Shown here: in pieces, positions 33,870 through 43,974 of the stretch
How the letters are laid out: each line of letters starts with the position of its first letter
How positions within the stretch are numbered: position 1 is the stretch's first letter
Notes under the pieces: model-generated
What the model was told of the DNA's origin: nothing
Seen by the model: only the letters and a program-made list of their open reading frames with translations
Database searches by the model: none
Program-made: the position numbers and the translations under genes
Assembly (NCBI RefSeq): GCF_003589925.1
Contig: NZ_CP032382.1
Coordinates: 8,060,001 to 8,124,000, forward strand
Direction of reading: 5' to 3'
Length of the DNA: 64,000 nt
Source of the DNA: Chryseolinea soli
GTDB taxonomy: Bacteria; Bacteroidota; Bacteroidia; Cytophagales; Cyclobacteriaceae

Positions 33870-34009
33870 AATACGACCACATAAATACAAATCATTTTGG
33901 CATGGTAACTTGCTGTCGCTATAAAGTTGACACGCGTGTATGAAAATCGCTGGTTTAGGATGGCCGGCCGCTGACCCTCCCCGGGCAAACGGCCGGCCTC
34001 TTGTCAACT

Positions 34010-36364
34010 TTAGAATGTTTTGCGCAGTGTCACGCCATAGTTTCTCGGATCGCCCAGGTGGGTGGCGCCAAAGTCGTAGGCATAGGCAATGTATTTTTGA
34101 TCGCCGAGGTTTCTTCCCCAGAACATGAGGTCGAACGAGCGGTAAGATGCGCCAGCGCGCGCATTCAACAAGCTGTAGGACGACTGCGATACGGTGTTGC
34201 CCAGGTCAAAGTACTGCTTGCCCAACGCCATCCATTCGCCGCGCACCAGAAGTTTCACGTCTCCCGCAGCAACGCTATACTGAACGGCTGCCATCGAAGT
34301 ATAAGCCGGTGTGAAGATCTGCTTGTTGCCTGTCAGGTCCACTTCGGCTCCGTTGGAGGCCACTTTCAGGTTTGTGTATTTCGCCTGGCTGATACCCAGG
34401 TTGTATTCGATCTGCAAGCCTTTCACGGGCATGGTGGCCAGGTGAAGATCAACTCCCTTGCTGGTGAGTGTGCCGGCATTTTTTGTTATCGTGATGGCTT
34501 CAGGCAACACCAGTGTGGGCACCTGTGCATCGGTCACGTGAATGTAGAACAACGAAACATTGAGCTGCAAGCGATTGTCGAAAAATACGTTCTTCGTTCC
34601 CACCTCCACGTTGTCGCTGTACTCAGGCTTGTAGGAGTACAAGGGCGGCTGCGAAGGATCTGCCCCTAACTGCGTGAGACCGCCCGCGCGGTAGCCACGG
34701 CTGTAAGTAGCATACAAAGTATTGAACTCCGACGCGTGATAAGCGACACTTGCCTTAGGCGAAACGGCGTGGAAGTTGGCGGTGGCGCTGGTGTCGGGTT
34801 GTGTCACAAACATCGGGTTGGGATCCGGATCGTGCTGGTACTCGCCTTTCACACTTTGCTTCTTGTGCTCATAGTCATAGCGGATGCCCAAGGTCACATC
34901 GAGTTTGTCTAGAAAGGTATAGGTGCCTTGTCCGTAGAAAGCGATGCCACTGCCCGTACCGGTGCTGGTGTTGATGGTCGAGAAGTTGGTATCCGGCACG
35001 CCCATCAAGCCCGCATCCTCTCCAAAACGGGTGGCTTGCTTCACCGGGCTTTTCTGATGGAACATATAGGTTCCGGCGGTCCACTTAAAATTCGAGGCCG
35101 TTGCCGGCGACGAGAACTTGAACTCCTGCGTCCACACTTTCACGTTGTTCCATTTGCTGCCGTAGTTGTTGATGATGGAGACACCGTCGATGGGCGAAAA
35201 GTCGCCGTCGATGGGATCTTTGTAGTAGCGATAGTTGGACTGATACGAGGTCTGCGAGGTAAAGTTCAAACCGCGACCGGCGTAGCTCGCCACCAGGGAG
35301 CTGTTGAAGATGTTGTCCACCAATTGCGTGACCGCATTCTGGTTGACACGGAATGGATTGGAGAAGGCTTCGTCTTTGCTCGAGGCCAGCGGGAACGTGC
35401 CGTTGTTACGGTTCGCGTTGTGTTTCACATTCAATGTGACGGCCCAGGCGCGGGAAGCGTTGTAGCGCAGGTAATAATTTCCGGTGAGGCTGTGTTTCTT
35501 ATCAAAATCATTCTGGTAAAAATCATTTTTATAGAAACCATTCATGCGATCATAAATGCCCGTAGCGCCCAGGTAAAGTTTGTTCTTCACGAGTGGCGTG
35601 CGGAAGCCCACTGCATAACGTTGCTGTCCGTAGTTGCCGATGTTGATCTCGCCAAAACCGCTCGTGACGTTTGTCGGTTTTTTGGTGATGATGTTGATGA
35701 CACCGCCCATGGCGTTGCGTCCATAGAGCGTGCTCTGCGGTCCGCTTAGCACTTCAATGCGCTCGACGTCGAACAACTGCGCGATGTAGGTGTCCAACCC
35801 AAACTGGTTCACCCCGTCGATGTAGGTGGCTACGGCCGGGTCGTATGAGGTGGAGGTAATGCCACGGATGGAGGTCACGTTACGACCGTCGCCGGGATTG
35901 GCGGAGTACAGGTTGGGGACGATGGCGGTGATGTCTTTGCTGTTCCACAACCGGTATTGTTCCACCTGGCGCGAGGAGATGGCGTTGACGGTGAAGGGTA
36001 CCTTCTGGAGGTTCTCTTCTTTTTTATCGGCTGTCACCACCACGGCATCCAGTTCGGTAGCCGATTCCTGGAGTGCGATCGCCAGCGGTTCGGTGCTGCC
36101 CTCGCCCACCGTGATGGTGCGCTCCTGGGTGGCGTAGCCGATGGCGGAAACCTGGATCTTATACGTACCGGCCGGTAAACTACCCAAGGCGAACGCGCCA
36201 TCGGCATCCGTGGAAGCCCCTACGTTTGTGTTGAGGACATACACGGTTACACCCGGTATAGGTTGGTCATTTGCGCCGGTCACTTTGCCCGACAAGGGTG
36301 TGTTCTGACCCCAAGCAGCCACGCATGTCATAAAGGGGATCAGTAAAAAAATAATTCTGGTCAT
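34010..36364 (-). CDS. TonB-dependent outer-membrane receptor
   Basis: A 784-residue receptor. A signal peptide (1-19, ending AWGQ) is followed by a carboxypeptidase-regulatory-like domain (LSGKVTGANDQPIPGVTVYV, to about 105), a plug domain (KVPFTVNAISSRQVEQ, IRGITSTSYDPAVATYIDG, VLSGPQSTLYGRNAMGGVIN read as separate pieces) and a C-terminal barrel ending in an aromatic residue (YGVTLRKTF). No SusD gene is next to it, so a siderophore or vitamin role is more likely than glycan import, but this is weak inference. Confidence 0.92.
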   Translation of the reverse strand: MTRIIFLLIPFMTCVAAWGQNTPLSGKVTGANDQPIPGVTVYVLNTNVGASTDADGAFALGSLPAGTYKIQVSAIGYATQERTITVGEGSTEPLAIALQESATELDAVVVTADKKEENLQKVPFTVNAISSRQVEQYRLWNSKDITAIVPNLYSANPGDGRNVTSIRGITSTSYDPAVATYIDGVNQFGLDTYIAQLFDVERIEVLSGPQSTLYGRNAMGGVINIITKKPTNVTSGFGEINIGNYGQQRYAVGFRTPLVKNKLYLGATGIYDRMNGFYKNDFYQNDFDKKHSLTGNYYLRYNASRAWAVTLNVKHNANRNNGTFPLASSKDEAFSNPFRVNQNAVTQLVDNIFNSSLVASYAGRGLNFTSQTSYQSNYRYYKDPIDGDFSPIDGVSIINNYGSKWNNVKVWTQEFKFSSPATASNFKWTAGTYMFHQKSPVKQATRFGEDAGLMGVPDTNFSTINTSTGTGSGIAFYGQGTYTFLDKLDVTLGIRYDYEHKKQSVKGEYQHDPDPNPMFVTQPDTSATANFHAVSPKASVAYHASEFNTLYATYSRGYRAGGLTQLGADPSQPPLYSYKPEYSDNVEVGTKNVFFDNRLQLNVSLFYIHVTDAQVPTLVLPEAITITKNAGTLTSKGVDLHLATMPVKGLQIEYNLGISQAKYTNLKVASNGAEVDLTGNKQIFTPAYTSMAAVQYSVAAGDVKLLVRGEWMALGKQYFDLGNTVSQSSYSLLNARAGASYRSFDLMFWGRNLGDQKYIAYAYDFGATHLGDPRNYGVTLRKTF

Positions 36365-36517
36365 GAAGAAAATGAGTTAGAGATCTGAAAAAGAATGCGG
36401 AATCGCGCCCGCGAGGGGCTCATAACCGGCAAACCGGGGCGAAATTTATTGAAGATTTTCGACTTTCCAGGAAATACGCGTGAAAACACGGAAGGCAAAT
36501 GCGCGTTAGGTAGGACG

Positions 36518-38518
36518 TCAAAAGGCGCCTTCGGGGGGCACGCTGAATGAAAACACGGAGCCTCTCCCCTCTTCACTCTCCACCCAGATCTGGCCACCGT
36601 TCTTCTCCACGAATTCCCGGCAAAGGATCAACCCCAGCCCGGTCCCCTTTTCATCGGCCGTTCCCTTGGTAGAGTGCTTGGCTTCGATGCGGAACAGTTT
36701 TTTCATCACCTCGGGGCTCATGCCCACGCCGTTGTCGGCTATGGCAATGATCACCCGGCCGTTTTGCCGCCGCAGGCGGGTGGTGATCTGGCCGCCTTCG
36801 CCCGTGAACTTGATGGCATTGGAAATGAGGTTGCGCACCACGGTGTTGATGGAATTCTTATGCGCCCGCACCATCCAGGCTCCTTCACCGGCGTTGTTCA
36901 AGGTGATCTTTTTCTGTTGCGCCTGGGCCTTCAACAGCGCGCGATTCTCTTCCACCACGGCATTCAGGTCAAACACCTCCGGCTTGAACTCGATGTTGCC
37001 CGTTTGCGACCGCGACCATTCTAACAGATTTTCCAACAAGGCAAACAAGTTCTTCACCGACTTGTCGAGGTCTTTCGCCAGCATTTGTATTTCTTCTTTG
37101 CTGAGGCTGTCGGTGTGATGCAGCAGCAGGCCCGAGAAAGACGTCAGCGAATTCAAAGGCCCTTTCAGGTCGTGGCTGATGATGGAGAAGAATTTGTCTT
37201 TCGTGGCGTTGAGTTCCTGGAGCTTGAGGTTTTGTTCGTTCACCGTGGCATGGGCAGCTTCCAATATCTTGTTGGATCGCCGCTTTACCAAATACAGGTA
37301 CAGCACGAGTGCGGCTACCACCACCGTTAGCCCGACCAGCAGGAACAAAAAATTCTGCAGTTTCTTTTGGGTCCGTAACTCTTTCTCGCGCTGGAGCCGG
37401 AGCGTTTGCAGGTGGCCGATCTGCGATTCCTTTTTTTCGATCTCGTAACGGTTCTGGGTTTCCAACAACTGGTGCTCGTTCTTGTCGTTGTTCATAAACT
37501 CCTGGAGCAGTTGCTGCTGGTCTTTGAACTCCCAGGCCTTCTTGTAGTCGCCAAGCTCTTTGAAGGAAGCGCTGAGGTATTCGTAGCTTTTCAAAGTTTG
37601 GGATTGATCCTGGACTTCGCGGGCGGCATCCAATGCCAGTTGCAAGTTGGCCACGGCACGGGCATAATTCTTTTGTTGGTAATACAAGGCACCGATGTTG
37701 TTGTACGAATCGGCGATCCCCTTTCTATCCTTCAACGCTTGCCGTACCTCCAGCGAAGCCACGTGGTTGGCCAGGGCTTTGTCGTTGTTCTTCATGAGGC
37801 GGTAAAGCTCTCCGATGTCGTTCAGCGAAAGCGCTTCACCGGCCTTGTCGCGGACGGAGCGGCTGAGGGCCAGCGCCCGTTTGTGCGTGGCCAGGGCTTC
37901 GTCATAGTTTCCTTCTTGTGTTTGCAAGTGCGCGATGTTGAATAGCGCCGCGGCTTCGGTGCGCGGATCATTGATCTCGTCTTTGAACGCCAACACTTCT
38001 TCGTAGTTGCGGAGGGCCGCCTCACGTTCACCCTGCACGGCACGGACCTGCCCCAGTTGATTCAGGATCGTCACATGCACGAGCGTGTTGCGCAGCGTAC
38101 GATTTATCACCAGCGCATTCTCCAGGGACTCTTCGCTTTTGTTGTAGTCGCCGATGTCACTGAACACGCGGGCGATGGCCATGTAGGTGAAGACTTGTTT
38201 GCTGTTCAGCGCAAGGGAGTCTTCGATAGCCAGGGCGCGGATGAAGTAGTCCATGGCCTGTTCGCGGTTCTCCGTGCCGGTGAGGTGGAGCATGCCGATC
38301 TCCTTCAGCACAGCCGCCTCGGCTGCCTTGTCGTTCTTTGACACGGCGTTCTTCAAGGCTGCTTGTTGTTTGGCGAGGGCTTTGTCTACCGGAGCTTTCT
38401 TGCCTTGGAAAAAGCTCTCATACCACACGAGGTCAGGATCTTTTGCCGGTTGGGCCGCCAGGGGCACCGTCAACAGCAGCACATATACGCCCAGAAAAAA
38501 TTTGAGGCCTTGGTACAC
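36518..38518 (-). CDS. TPR sensor histidine kinase
   Basis: A 666-residue kinase starting at a GTG codon, needed to include the signal peptide (YVLLLTVPLAAQ). Residues about 40-330 are TPR repeats (YNNIGALYYQQKNYARAV and others), a coiled coil follows, one membrane helix lies near 395-415, then the dimerisation helix with SIISHDLKGPLNSL and the ATPase domain with NLISNAIKFTGEGG, ADNGVGMS and GTGLGLILCREFVEKNGG boxes. The TPR part lies in the periplasm. Partner regulator unknown; the single-domain receiver at 33.4 kb is one possibility. Confidence 0.92.
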   Translation of the reverse strand: MYQGLKFFLGVYVLLLTVPLAAQPAKDPDLVWYESFFQGKKAPVDKALAKQQAALKNAVSKNDKAAEAAVLKEIGMLHLTGTENREQAMDYFIRALAIEDSLALNSKQVFTYMAIARVFSDIGDYNKSEESLENALVINRTLRNTLVHVTILNQLGQVRAVQGEREAALRNYEEVLAFKDEINDPRTEAAALFNIAHLQTQEGNYDEALATHKRALALSRSVRDKAGEALSLNDIGELYRLMKNNDKALANHVASLEVRQALKDRKGIADSYNNIGALYYQQKNYARAVANLQLALDAAREVQDQSQTLKSYEYLSASFKELGDYKKAWEFKDQQQLLQEFMNNDKNEHQLLETQNRYEIEKKESQIGHLQTLRLQREKELRTQKKLQNFLFLLVGLTVVVAALVLYLYLVKRRSNKILEAAHATVNEQNLKLQELNATKDKFFSIISHDLKGPLNSLTSFSGLLLHHTDSLSKEEIQMLAKDLDKSVKNLFALLENLLEWSRSQTGNIEFKPEVFDLNAVVEENRALLKAQAQQKKITLNNAGEGAWMVRAHKNSINTVVRNLISNAIKFTGEGGQITTRLRRQNGRVIIAIADNGVGMSPEVMKKLFRIEAKHSTKGTADEKGTGLGLILCREFVEKNGGQIWVESEEGRGSVFSFSVPPEGAF

Positions 38519-38628
38519 GTATAAAGTTTTGTCAAAAATGAGAAAAAACCGAGACCTTATTCACGTGAAGTTGGCCATAATCTTACATCGTGCCTGCTAC
38601 CGGTACAGCCATATCGCGAAAGCGGCGC

Positions 38629-38676
38629 AAAAAAAAAATGCTTTCGGTCCCGTGAACCCGAGACGCGAAAGCATTT
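38629..38676 (-). terminator. Terminator after the GH43 gene
   Basis: AAATGCTTTCG (38636-38646) pairs perfectly with CGAAAGCATTT (38666-38676). On the minus strand the stem is followed by a run of about ten T, a strong terminator for the gene ending at 38691. Confidence 0.9.
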
Positions 38677-38690
38677 CAAGACCTTAGACG

Positions 38691-39806
38691 TTATTCCTCT
38701 CTGTAGGCGTTGATGGTTTCGATGGTGCCGTCGGGACGGTATTGGAGGCGCGTCACTTTAACGCTCCGCAGATGTGTTTTTCCTTTCGACAAAATGCTGT
38801 CATGGAAGAACAGATACCATTGGCCTTTGTATTCCACGATGGAGTGGTGGTTAGTCCAGCCGACGACCGGTTTGAGGATCACACCTTGGTAGGTGAAGGG
38901 TCCGTAGGGACTGTCGCCAATGCCATAGGCGATGAAGTGGGTGTCGCCCGTAGAGTAAGAGAAGTAGTATTTGCCGTTGTACTTGTGCATCCACGAGGCT
39001 TCAAAGAAGCGGCGGTCGTGGTCTTTGGCTGGGAGCGGCTTGCCGTCTTTGTCGATGATCTTGATCTCTTTTACGGGCTCGTCGAATTTGAGCATGTCCT
39101 TGCTCAGGCGTGCCATGCGCGGACCGATGGCGGGTACGTCGCCTTCCGGTTCTTTGCCCAGCGTATCGTATTTGCCTGTGACCCAACGCTGCAGCTGTCC
39201 GCCCCAGATCCCGCCGAAATACATGTAGTGCTTGCCATCGGTGTCTTCAAACACCGCGGGGTCGATGCTGTAGCTTCCGGCGATCGGCTTAGGTTGGGCT
39301 GTGAACGGGCCTGCCGGTGATTTGCTGGTGGCCACACCGATGTGGAACACGTCTTCCTTGTCCTTGACCGGAAAATATAAGTAATAGGTGCCTTTGCTGA
39401 AGGCGGCATCCGGTGCCCACAATTGGCGGCCGGCCCAGGGAATGTTCTTGATGTCCAGTGCCACGCCATGGTCGGTCACCGGCCCTCCTACGCTATCCAT
39501 GGACAGGATGTGGTAGTCGCGCATGTCGAAATGATCGCCGTTGTCGTTCTCGGGGATGCCCGCTTCGATGTCGTGTGAGGGGTAGATGTAGATCTTGTTA
39601 TCAAACACGTGTGCCGAGGGATCGGCCGTGTAGATGTCGGTGACAAGGGGTTCGGCAATGGATTTCGGGAACTGCTCGGTGGAGTCCTTCTTCGGGGCGG
39701 TTTCGGCCTCCGTTTTTGTTTCGGCTTTCTTTTGACAAGCTCCTGCTGCGAGCGCTACGATGGCCGCAAAAAGCAGGAGGGGTTTACAAGGGATGTTTTT
39801 GGTCAT
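38691..39806 (-). CDS. Glycoside hydrolase family 43 lipoprotein
   Basis: A 371-residue five-bladed propeller glycosidase. The lipobox Cys is Cys24 (ALAAGAC), followed by a Lys/Glu-rich linker. ADPSAHVFDNKIYIY gives the catalytic-base Asp, SIDPAVFEDTDGKHYMYFG the middle Asp and FEASWMHKYNGKYYFSYS the acid Glu. The family hydrolyses arabinan, xylan and related side chains. Exposed on the cell envelope as a lipoprotein. There is no polysaccharide utilisation locus around it. Confidence 0.9.
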   Translation of the reverse strand: MTKNIPCKPLLLFAAIVALAAGACQKKAETKTEAETAPKKDSTEQFPKSIAEPLVTDIYTADPSAHVFDNKIYIYPSHDIEAGIPENDNGDHFDMRDYHILSMDSVGGPVTDHGVALDIKNIPWAGRQLWAPDAAFSKGTYYLYFPVKDKEDVFHIGVATSKSPAGPFTAQPKPIAGSYSIDPAVFEDTDGKHYMYFGGIWGGQLQRWVTGKYDTLGKEPEGDVPAIGPRMARLSKDMLKFDEPVKEIKIIDKDGKPLPAKDHDRRFFEASWMHKYNGKYYFSYSTGDTHFIAYGIGDSPYGPFTYQGVILKPVVGWTNHHSIVEYKGQWYLFFHDSILSKGKTHLRSVKVTRLQYRPDGTIETINAYREE

Positions 39807-39905
39807 GTCAGGGTTGGGTTAATATTTCGAATCTATTCGTTGAAGGATATAAAGTCAAGACGTTTCGGGATACCGCTCACCCTAAGATACTGTCAAACGA
39901 TTTTC

Positions 39906-40274
39906 TTAATCGCGTTGGAAAAGGCCCAGAAAGGGATATTGCAAATAAAGTATCACCAACGAGAGCAACAGGAACGGCAGTTCGATGGCCATGCCTTTTA
40001 AATCCCGGTCGTTGAGGTGAAAAGCGATGATCAGTAAGATACCCGCTGCCGTGATATAATTTCCCCAGACGAAAGTTTTGGGATGCAACAGCAGCACGCC
40101 GCCGGCGATGGTGGCGATTCCCATCAGGGTGAGCCCGGTCTTGCCGAAATTCCATTTGCTGAACATCGCGACCATTTCCGGTTTTCCCGACAACATGGCC
40201 CATCCTTGTTTGATACCCATATACAAAGCGAAGAGTATGAAAATGGCGTTGAGTATTTTCAGAGCGGTAGGCAT
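39906..40274 (-). CDS. DoxX-like small membrane protein
   Basis: A 122-residue membrane protein with four predicted helices (about 5-25, 45-62, 70-88, 96-114). The order and loop GWAMLSGKPEMVAMFSKWNFGK between helices 1 and 2 is of the DoxX/DUF4345-like type. No ligand or active residue is apparent. It stands between the histidine kinase and GH43 genes with gaps on both sides. Confidence 0.65.
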   Translation of the reverse strand: MPTALKILNAIFILFALYMGIKQGWAMLSGKPEMVAMFSKWNFGKTGLTLMGIATIAGGVLLLHPKTFVWGNYITAAGILLIIAFHLNDRDLKGMAIELPFLLLSLVILYLQYPFLGLFQRD

Positions 40275-40368
40275 GGGCTTTTCGTTTTAGGTTTATGAAG
40301 GCAACGTCTAAAGATAACGAATCCCGGGAAATGTCGGAATGCCAGCGACAATACGCTGGCCGGTTTGA

Positions 40369-41643
40369 TTATTGACCAGCTGCTGGGCTACTGATGGTCA
40401 GTATATGCATCCCTTTATCAAAAGAATACTGAATGACGAGGTGATAGCTTTCGCAGATCTTTTTTACAATGGCCAGCCCCAGTCCCAAAGAGGGTGAGGA
40501 TTGATTCTGTTTTTTGAAACGCTCGAACAATCGCTCAGGCGACGTGGTGAGGGCGTTACCCGTGTTGCCGACTTGCAGCATGTTGCCGGTGCTGGTGATG
40601 TCGATGACGCCCTGCGCGTGATTGTGTTTTACCGCGTTGCTCAGCAAATTGGTGATGAGCACGTCCGCCAATACGGGATGCATCTTTGCGTGGAATGCGC
40701 CCGTCTTTGTGAACTGCACCTTTATCGCCTTGTGCGTAAAGATCTCTTCAAACTCTTCCAGCTTGCCCGCCAGGGTCTCCGTGAGGTTGATGGTCTCCCA
40801 TTCGAAAAAGTGGCCGTGCTCGATCTTGGAGAGCAACAACAGTGCCTGGTGCAATTTGGAAAGTCGCAAGGCCGACTGGTAAATATCCTGGATCCAGCGC
40901 ATTTGCTCGTCGGAAAAATTCCGCTGCTGGATCAATTCCTCCACGCGGCTGTTGATGAGCGCCAGTGGGGTTTGAATTTCGTGGGATGCATTTTCGGTGA
41001 ACTCTTTCAGGCTGGTGTAGTCGCGGGCGATCTTATCGGTCACTTTGTTTAAGACGGAGTTCAGCTCGTTGAATTCGAAGATCTCTTCCGGCGTCAGCAT
41101 GAGCCCCTTGCCCTCGTTGAGGTCGAAAGATTTGGCGCTGGAAAGGGTTCGATAAAAGGGAGCCCAGATCCGCCGCGCGATGCGACGCTGAAACAAAAAC
41201 AAAACCAGCAAACCTAAGCTGAGGACAGCCATCATAATGCCCGTGATGGATTTCAGCAATGTACGCGATTCGATGAGCGACTTCCGGATGGTCACCTTGT
41301 AGGGAGCGTCACCCACCTTGCTGATGAAACTGTATTCGCGGAACGGAACATACTCGCTGTTGTAGCGATTATAGAGCAGGGTATCTTTAAACTCCGTGAC
41401 CGGCGTCAGCGTTTCGGCCAAAGCTGTGAGCTCGATCTTGTTTTCGACAAAGTAGCAGCTCTCGTCCCACACGCCGTGGGCCTGTACAAAATTTTCAAAA
41501 TCGCGTCGCTCCACTTTCAATCGCTGCTCCACCTCCTGGTAGATCACATGTTCCACCACGAGGTAGAACGAGGCGCCCACCAGCACATAGATGATGACCG
41601 AGAAAACGATGTAGTAGAAATTGGTGCGGTCGAACAGTTTCAA
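40369..41643 (-). CDS. Sensor histidine kinase (two-component)
   Basis: A 424-residue kinase with two membrane helices (about 10-30 and 132-151) bracketing a small periplasmic sensor domain, then a dimerisation helix with the phosphoacceptor His221 (ENASHEIQTPLALI) and an ATPase domain (ITNLLSNAVKHNHAQG, LGLGLAIVKKICESY). It overlaps the response regulator gene by 4 bp (ATGA). The pair is divergent from the TolC-RND-adaptor operon and probably controls it, as with CusSR-like systems. Confidence 0.93.
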   Translation of the reverse strand: MKLFDRTNFYYIVFSVIIYVLVGASFYLVVEHVIYQEVEQRLKVERRDFENFVQAHGVWDESCYFVENKIELTALAETLTPVTEFKDTLLYNRYNSEYVPFREYSFISKVGDAPYKVTIRKSLIESRTLLKSITGIMMAVLSLGLLVLFLFQRRIARRIWAPFYRTLSSAKSFDLNEGKGLMLTPEEIFEFNELNSVLNKVTDKIARDYTSLKEFTENASHEIQTPLALINSRVEELIQQRNFSDEQMRWIQDIYQSALRLSKLHQALLLLSKIEHGHFFEWETINLTETLAGKLEEFEEIFTHKAIKVQFTKTGAFHAKMHPVLADVLITNLLSNAVKHNHAQGVIDITSTGNMLQVGNTGNALTTSPERLFERFKKQNQSSPSLGLGLAIVKKICESYHLVIQYSFDKGMHILTISSPAAGQ

Positions 41644-42317
41644 TTTTTGCCGAATTTATAGCCGATGCCGTAGATCGAATGAATATAATCCTTACTTCCC
41701 TTGTCCGTCAATTTCTTTCGCAGGTTTTTGATGTGGGAATACAACATATCGAACGAATCGGCCGAGTCGATGTTGTCGCCCCAGAGGTGTTCGGCCATGG
41801 CGGGTTTGGTGAGGGCCACCTCGATGTTCGACATAAAATACAACAACAGGTCATATTCCTTTTTGGAGAGTGTCACTTCGGTTTCACCCACAAATACTTT
41901 GCGCGAAATGTAGTTGACGCGGATCTCCTGAAAGCTGATCTCGTTGCTTCCCCCAAAATGCCTCCGGCGCAAAAGCGACTTTACGCGGGCATTCAATTCC
42001 GAAAGATGAAAGGGCTTGGTCAGGTAATCGTCCGAGCCGATGTCGAGGCTTTTGATCTTGTCTTCCAGCGCGTGACGCGCCGAGATGATGATGATGCCCG
42101 AAGACGCCTTGATCTTCTTTAACGTTTCCACGATGTCGAACCCGATGCCGTCGGGAAGATTGATGTCGACCACCACGCAATCGTAGGTATAGAGGCTTAT
42201 TTTTTCCAGGGCAGATTCGTAGTTGAAAACCGTTTCCGTGATGAAACCGTCTTTGGTGAGGTGCGCCGCGATGCTTTCGGCCAGTCCCATTTCGTCTTCT
42301 ACTACCAGAACTTTCAA
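41640..42317 (-). CDS. OmpR/PhoB-family response regulator
   Basis: A 225-residue regulator with receiver (acidic Glu7/Asp8, phosphoacceptor Asp51 in VVVDINLPDG, Lys101 in LTKPF) and a winged-helix output domain (about 125-225, ending YGIGYKFGKN). The start is set at a TTG codon at 42317, giving the usual MKVLVVEDE. A further upstream in-frame TTG at 42335 is part of the -7 promoter box itself, so it cannot be translated from that promoter. It is coupled to the kinase gene and divergent from the efflux operon. Confidence 0.9.
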   Translation of the reverse strand: MKVLVVEDEMGLAESIAAHLTKDGFITETVFNYESALEKISLYTYDCVVVDINLPDGIGFDIVETLKKIKASSGIIIISARHALEDKIKSLDIGSDDYLTKPFHLSELNARVKSLLRRRHFGGSNEISFQEIRVNYISRKVFVGETEVTLSKKEYDLLLYFMSNIEVALTKPAMAEHLWGDNIDSADSFDMLYSHIKNLRKKLTDKGSKDYIHSIYGIGYKFGKN

Positions 42318-42332
42318 GCGGTGTTTTTCTTT

Positions 42333-42340
42333 CAAAGATA
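42333..42340 (-). promoter_or_regulatory. -7 box for the response regulator gene
   Basis: On the minus strand TATCTTTG, 15 bp before the TTG start at 42317. It settles the start choice for the regulator. Confidence 0.6.
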
Positions 42341-42513
42341 CGCCCCCGATTTTGGAGAAATTTAGGAAAAGGCCTCTCTTTTCGGTTTACCCGCATCCAT
42401 CCAAAACCAAAAACGACCGCATAACAAACCAACGATCCCGATTTTTCCGGGCCCCTCGAATTCCTAAATGTTTCCAGAATCCGGGCCATAGTATTGCCGA
42501 ATCTTTATAAAAC

Positions 42514-43923
42514 GTGTGGCACGCTATGCAATCAAAATGGTTAACCGTCTTTTCTCTTAGCATCCTGCTCCTGCTCGTTGTGGGGTTGTCTGCTGCTTCG
42601 GCACAGCGGGAGAATCTGCGCACGCTGCTGGACCAGAGTGTCCGGCAATATCCGCTGCTCAAAGCACGCGCAGCCGAAGTGAGCAGCGCCAACCAGGATG
42701 TAAAAACGAGCACGAGCGAATACATCCCCAGGCTGTCGGTGCAACATCAATATACCTACTCCACCAACAACAGTGTGACGGGTTCGTTCTATCCCAACGG
42801 CGGAACGGTGATCTCGCCTTCCGGAGGAATCCGCGCCACCAACATTTATGACGGCACGTTTGGCAGCTTCACCTCGGCCTTGTTGGAATGGAACGTGGTG
42901 AACTTCGGCAAAGTAGCCACCAACGTGAAAGCTGCACGCCTCAACGAAGCTTCGGCGCAGGCGGCCTACGACAACGAGATCTTTCAACACCAAATCCGCG
43001 TGGCGGATGCTTATCTGCTGTTGCTCATCAGCGAAAAACTCAAGGCCATTCAGCAATCCAACTTGGAGCGCGCCGAAGGCTTTCGCGATGTGGTGAATGC
43101 CGGTGTTCATTCCGGACTCCGGCCTGGGGTGGACAGTGCCCTGGCACAAGCCGAATACACCAAAGCCAAACTCCTGTTGCTGGAAAGCGAACGCAACCAG
43201 CAAACGCAGGCATATCGTCTCCAGGAGTTGACGGGCGCGCTTACGGACAGCGGATTGATCATCGACAGCTTGAATTTTTATACGGCCTTGCCCGGCGGCG
43301 CCAGTCCCGCATTAAATACGCAGTCGAATCCAATCCTGCGCTATTATCAAACGCGCATGCAAGCGACACAGGCCCGCAGCGCGGCCGTCCGCCGTTCGTT
43401 CCTTCCCAGCATTTCGCTGGTGGCGGCCGGATGGGCTCGCGGCTCCGGTGTTTCCAACGTCAATGATGCGTATCGCACCGACTTTTCTTCGGGCACAAAG
43501 TATCAGGTATACAACTACCTGGTAGGCATCTCCACCCGCTGGACCTTGACGGACTATGTGCCGCTTCGGCACCGCTACAAGAGCGAGCAATTCAAAGCCC
43601 GGCGCGATGAAGAATTGTATAACGAACAATCGCTGCGTGTGCAACGTCAGTGGAAGGAGTCGGACATGCAATATCAAGTGGCCCTCGAACAGGCCCGCAC
43701 GGCACCCGTTCAATTGGACGCTGCACGCCAGGCCTACGACCAGGCCAGCGCGCGCTACACCAGCGGTCTCACCGACCTGCCGACACTCCTGCAGAGTATC
43801 GTCACCCTAAACCGGGCCGAAGCCGACGTGGCCATCGCCTACAGCAATGCATGGCGCTCGTGGTTGATGGTGGCTGCCGCCCAGGGCGACATTTCCTTAT
43901 TCTTAAACTCGGTTCAAAATTAA
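42514..43923 (+). CDS. TolC-family outer-membrane efflux protein
   Basis: A 469-residue outer-membrane channel. After the signal peptide (1-30 region, ending ASAQ) it shows the duplicated TolC helix-strand pattern, with LRTLLDQSVRQYPLLKARAAEV early and KYQVYNYLVGISTRWTLTDY, ending in a helix with LNRAEADVAIAYSNAWRSWL. It is first in the TolC-RND-adaptor operon, the reverse of the commoner adaptor-pump-TolC order. It opens a conduit for export across the outer membrane. Confidence 0.92.
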   Translation: MWHAMQSKWLTVFSLSILLLLVVGLSAASAQRENLRTLLDQSVRQYPLLKARAAEVSSANQDVKTSTSEYIPRLSVQHQYTYSTNNSVTGSFYPNGGTVISPSGGIRATNIYDGTFGSFTSALLEWNVVNFGKVATNVKAARLNEASAQAAYDNEIFQHQIRVADAYLLLLISEKLKAIQQSNLERAEGFRDVVNAGVHSGLRPGVDSALAQAEYTKAKLLLLESERNQQTQAYRLQELTGALTDSGLIIDSLNFYTALPGGASPALNTQSNPILRYYQTRMQATQARSAAVRRSFLPSISLVAAGWARGSGVSNVNDAYRTDFSSGTKYQVYNYLVGISTRWTLTDYVPLRHRYKSEQFKARRDEELYNEQSLRVQRQWKESDMQYQVALEQARTAPVQLDAARQAYDQASARYTSGLTDLPTLLQSIVTLNRAEADVAIAYSNAWRSWLMVAAAQGDISLFLNSVQN

Positions 43924-43974
43924 TCGTCGACCGGAAGCCCTCGCTAACGGAAGGTGACACCATAACACACGCTT

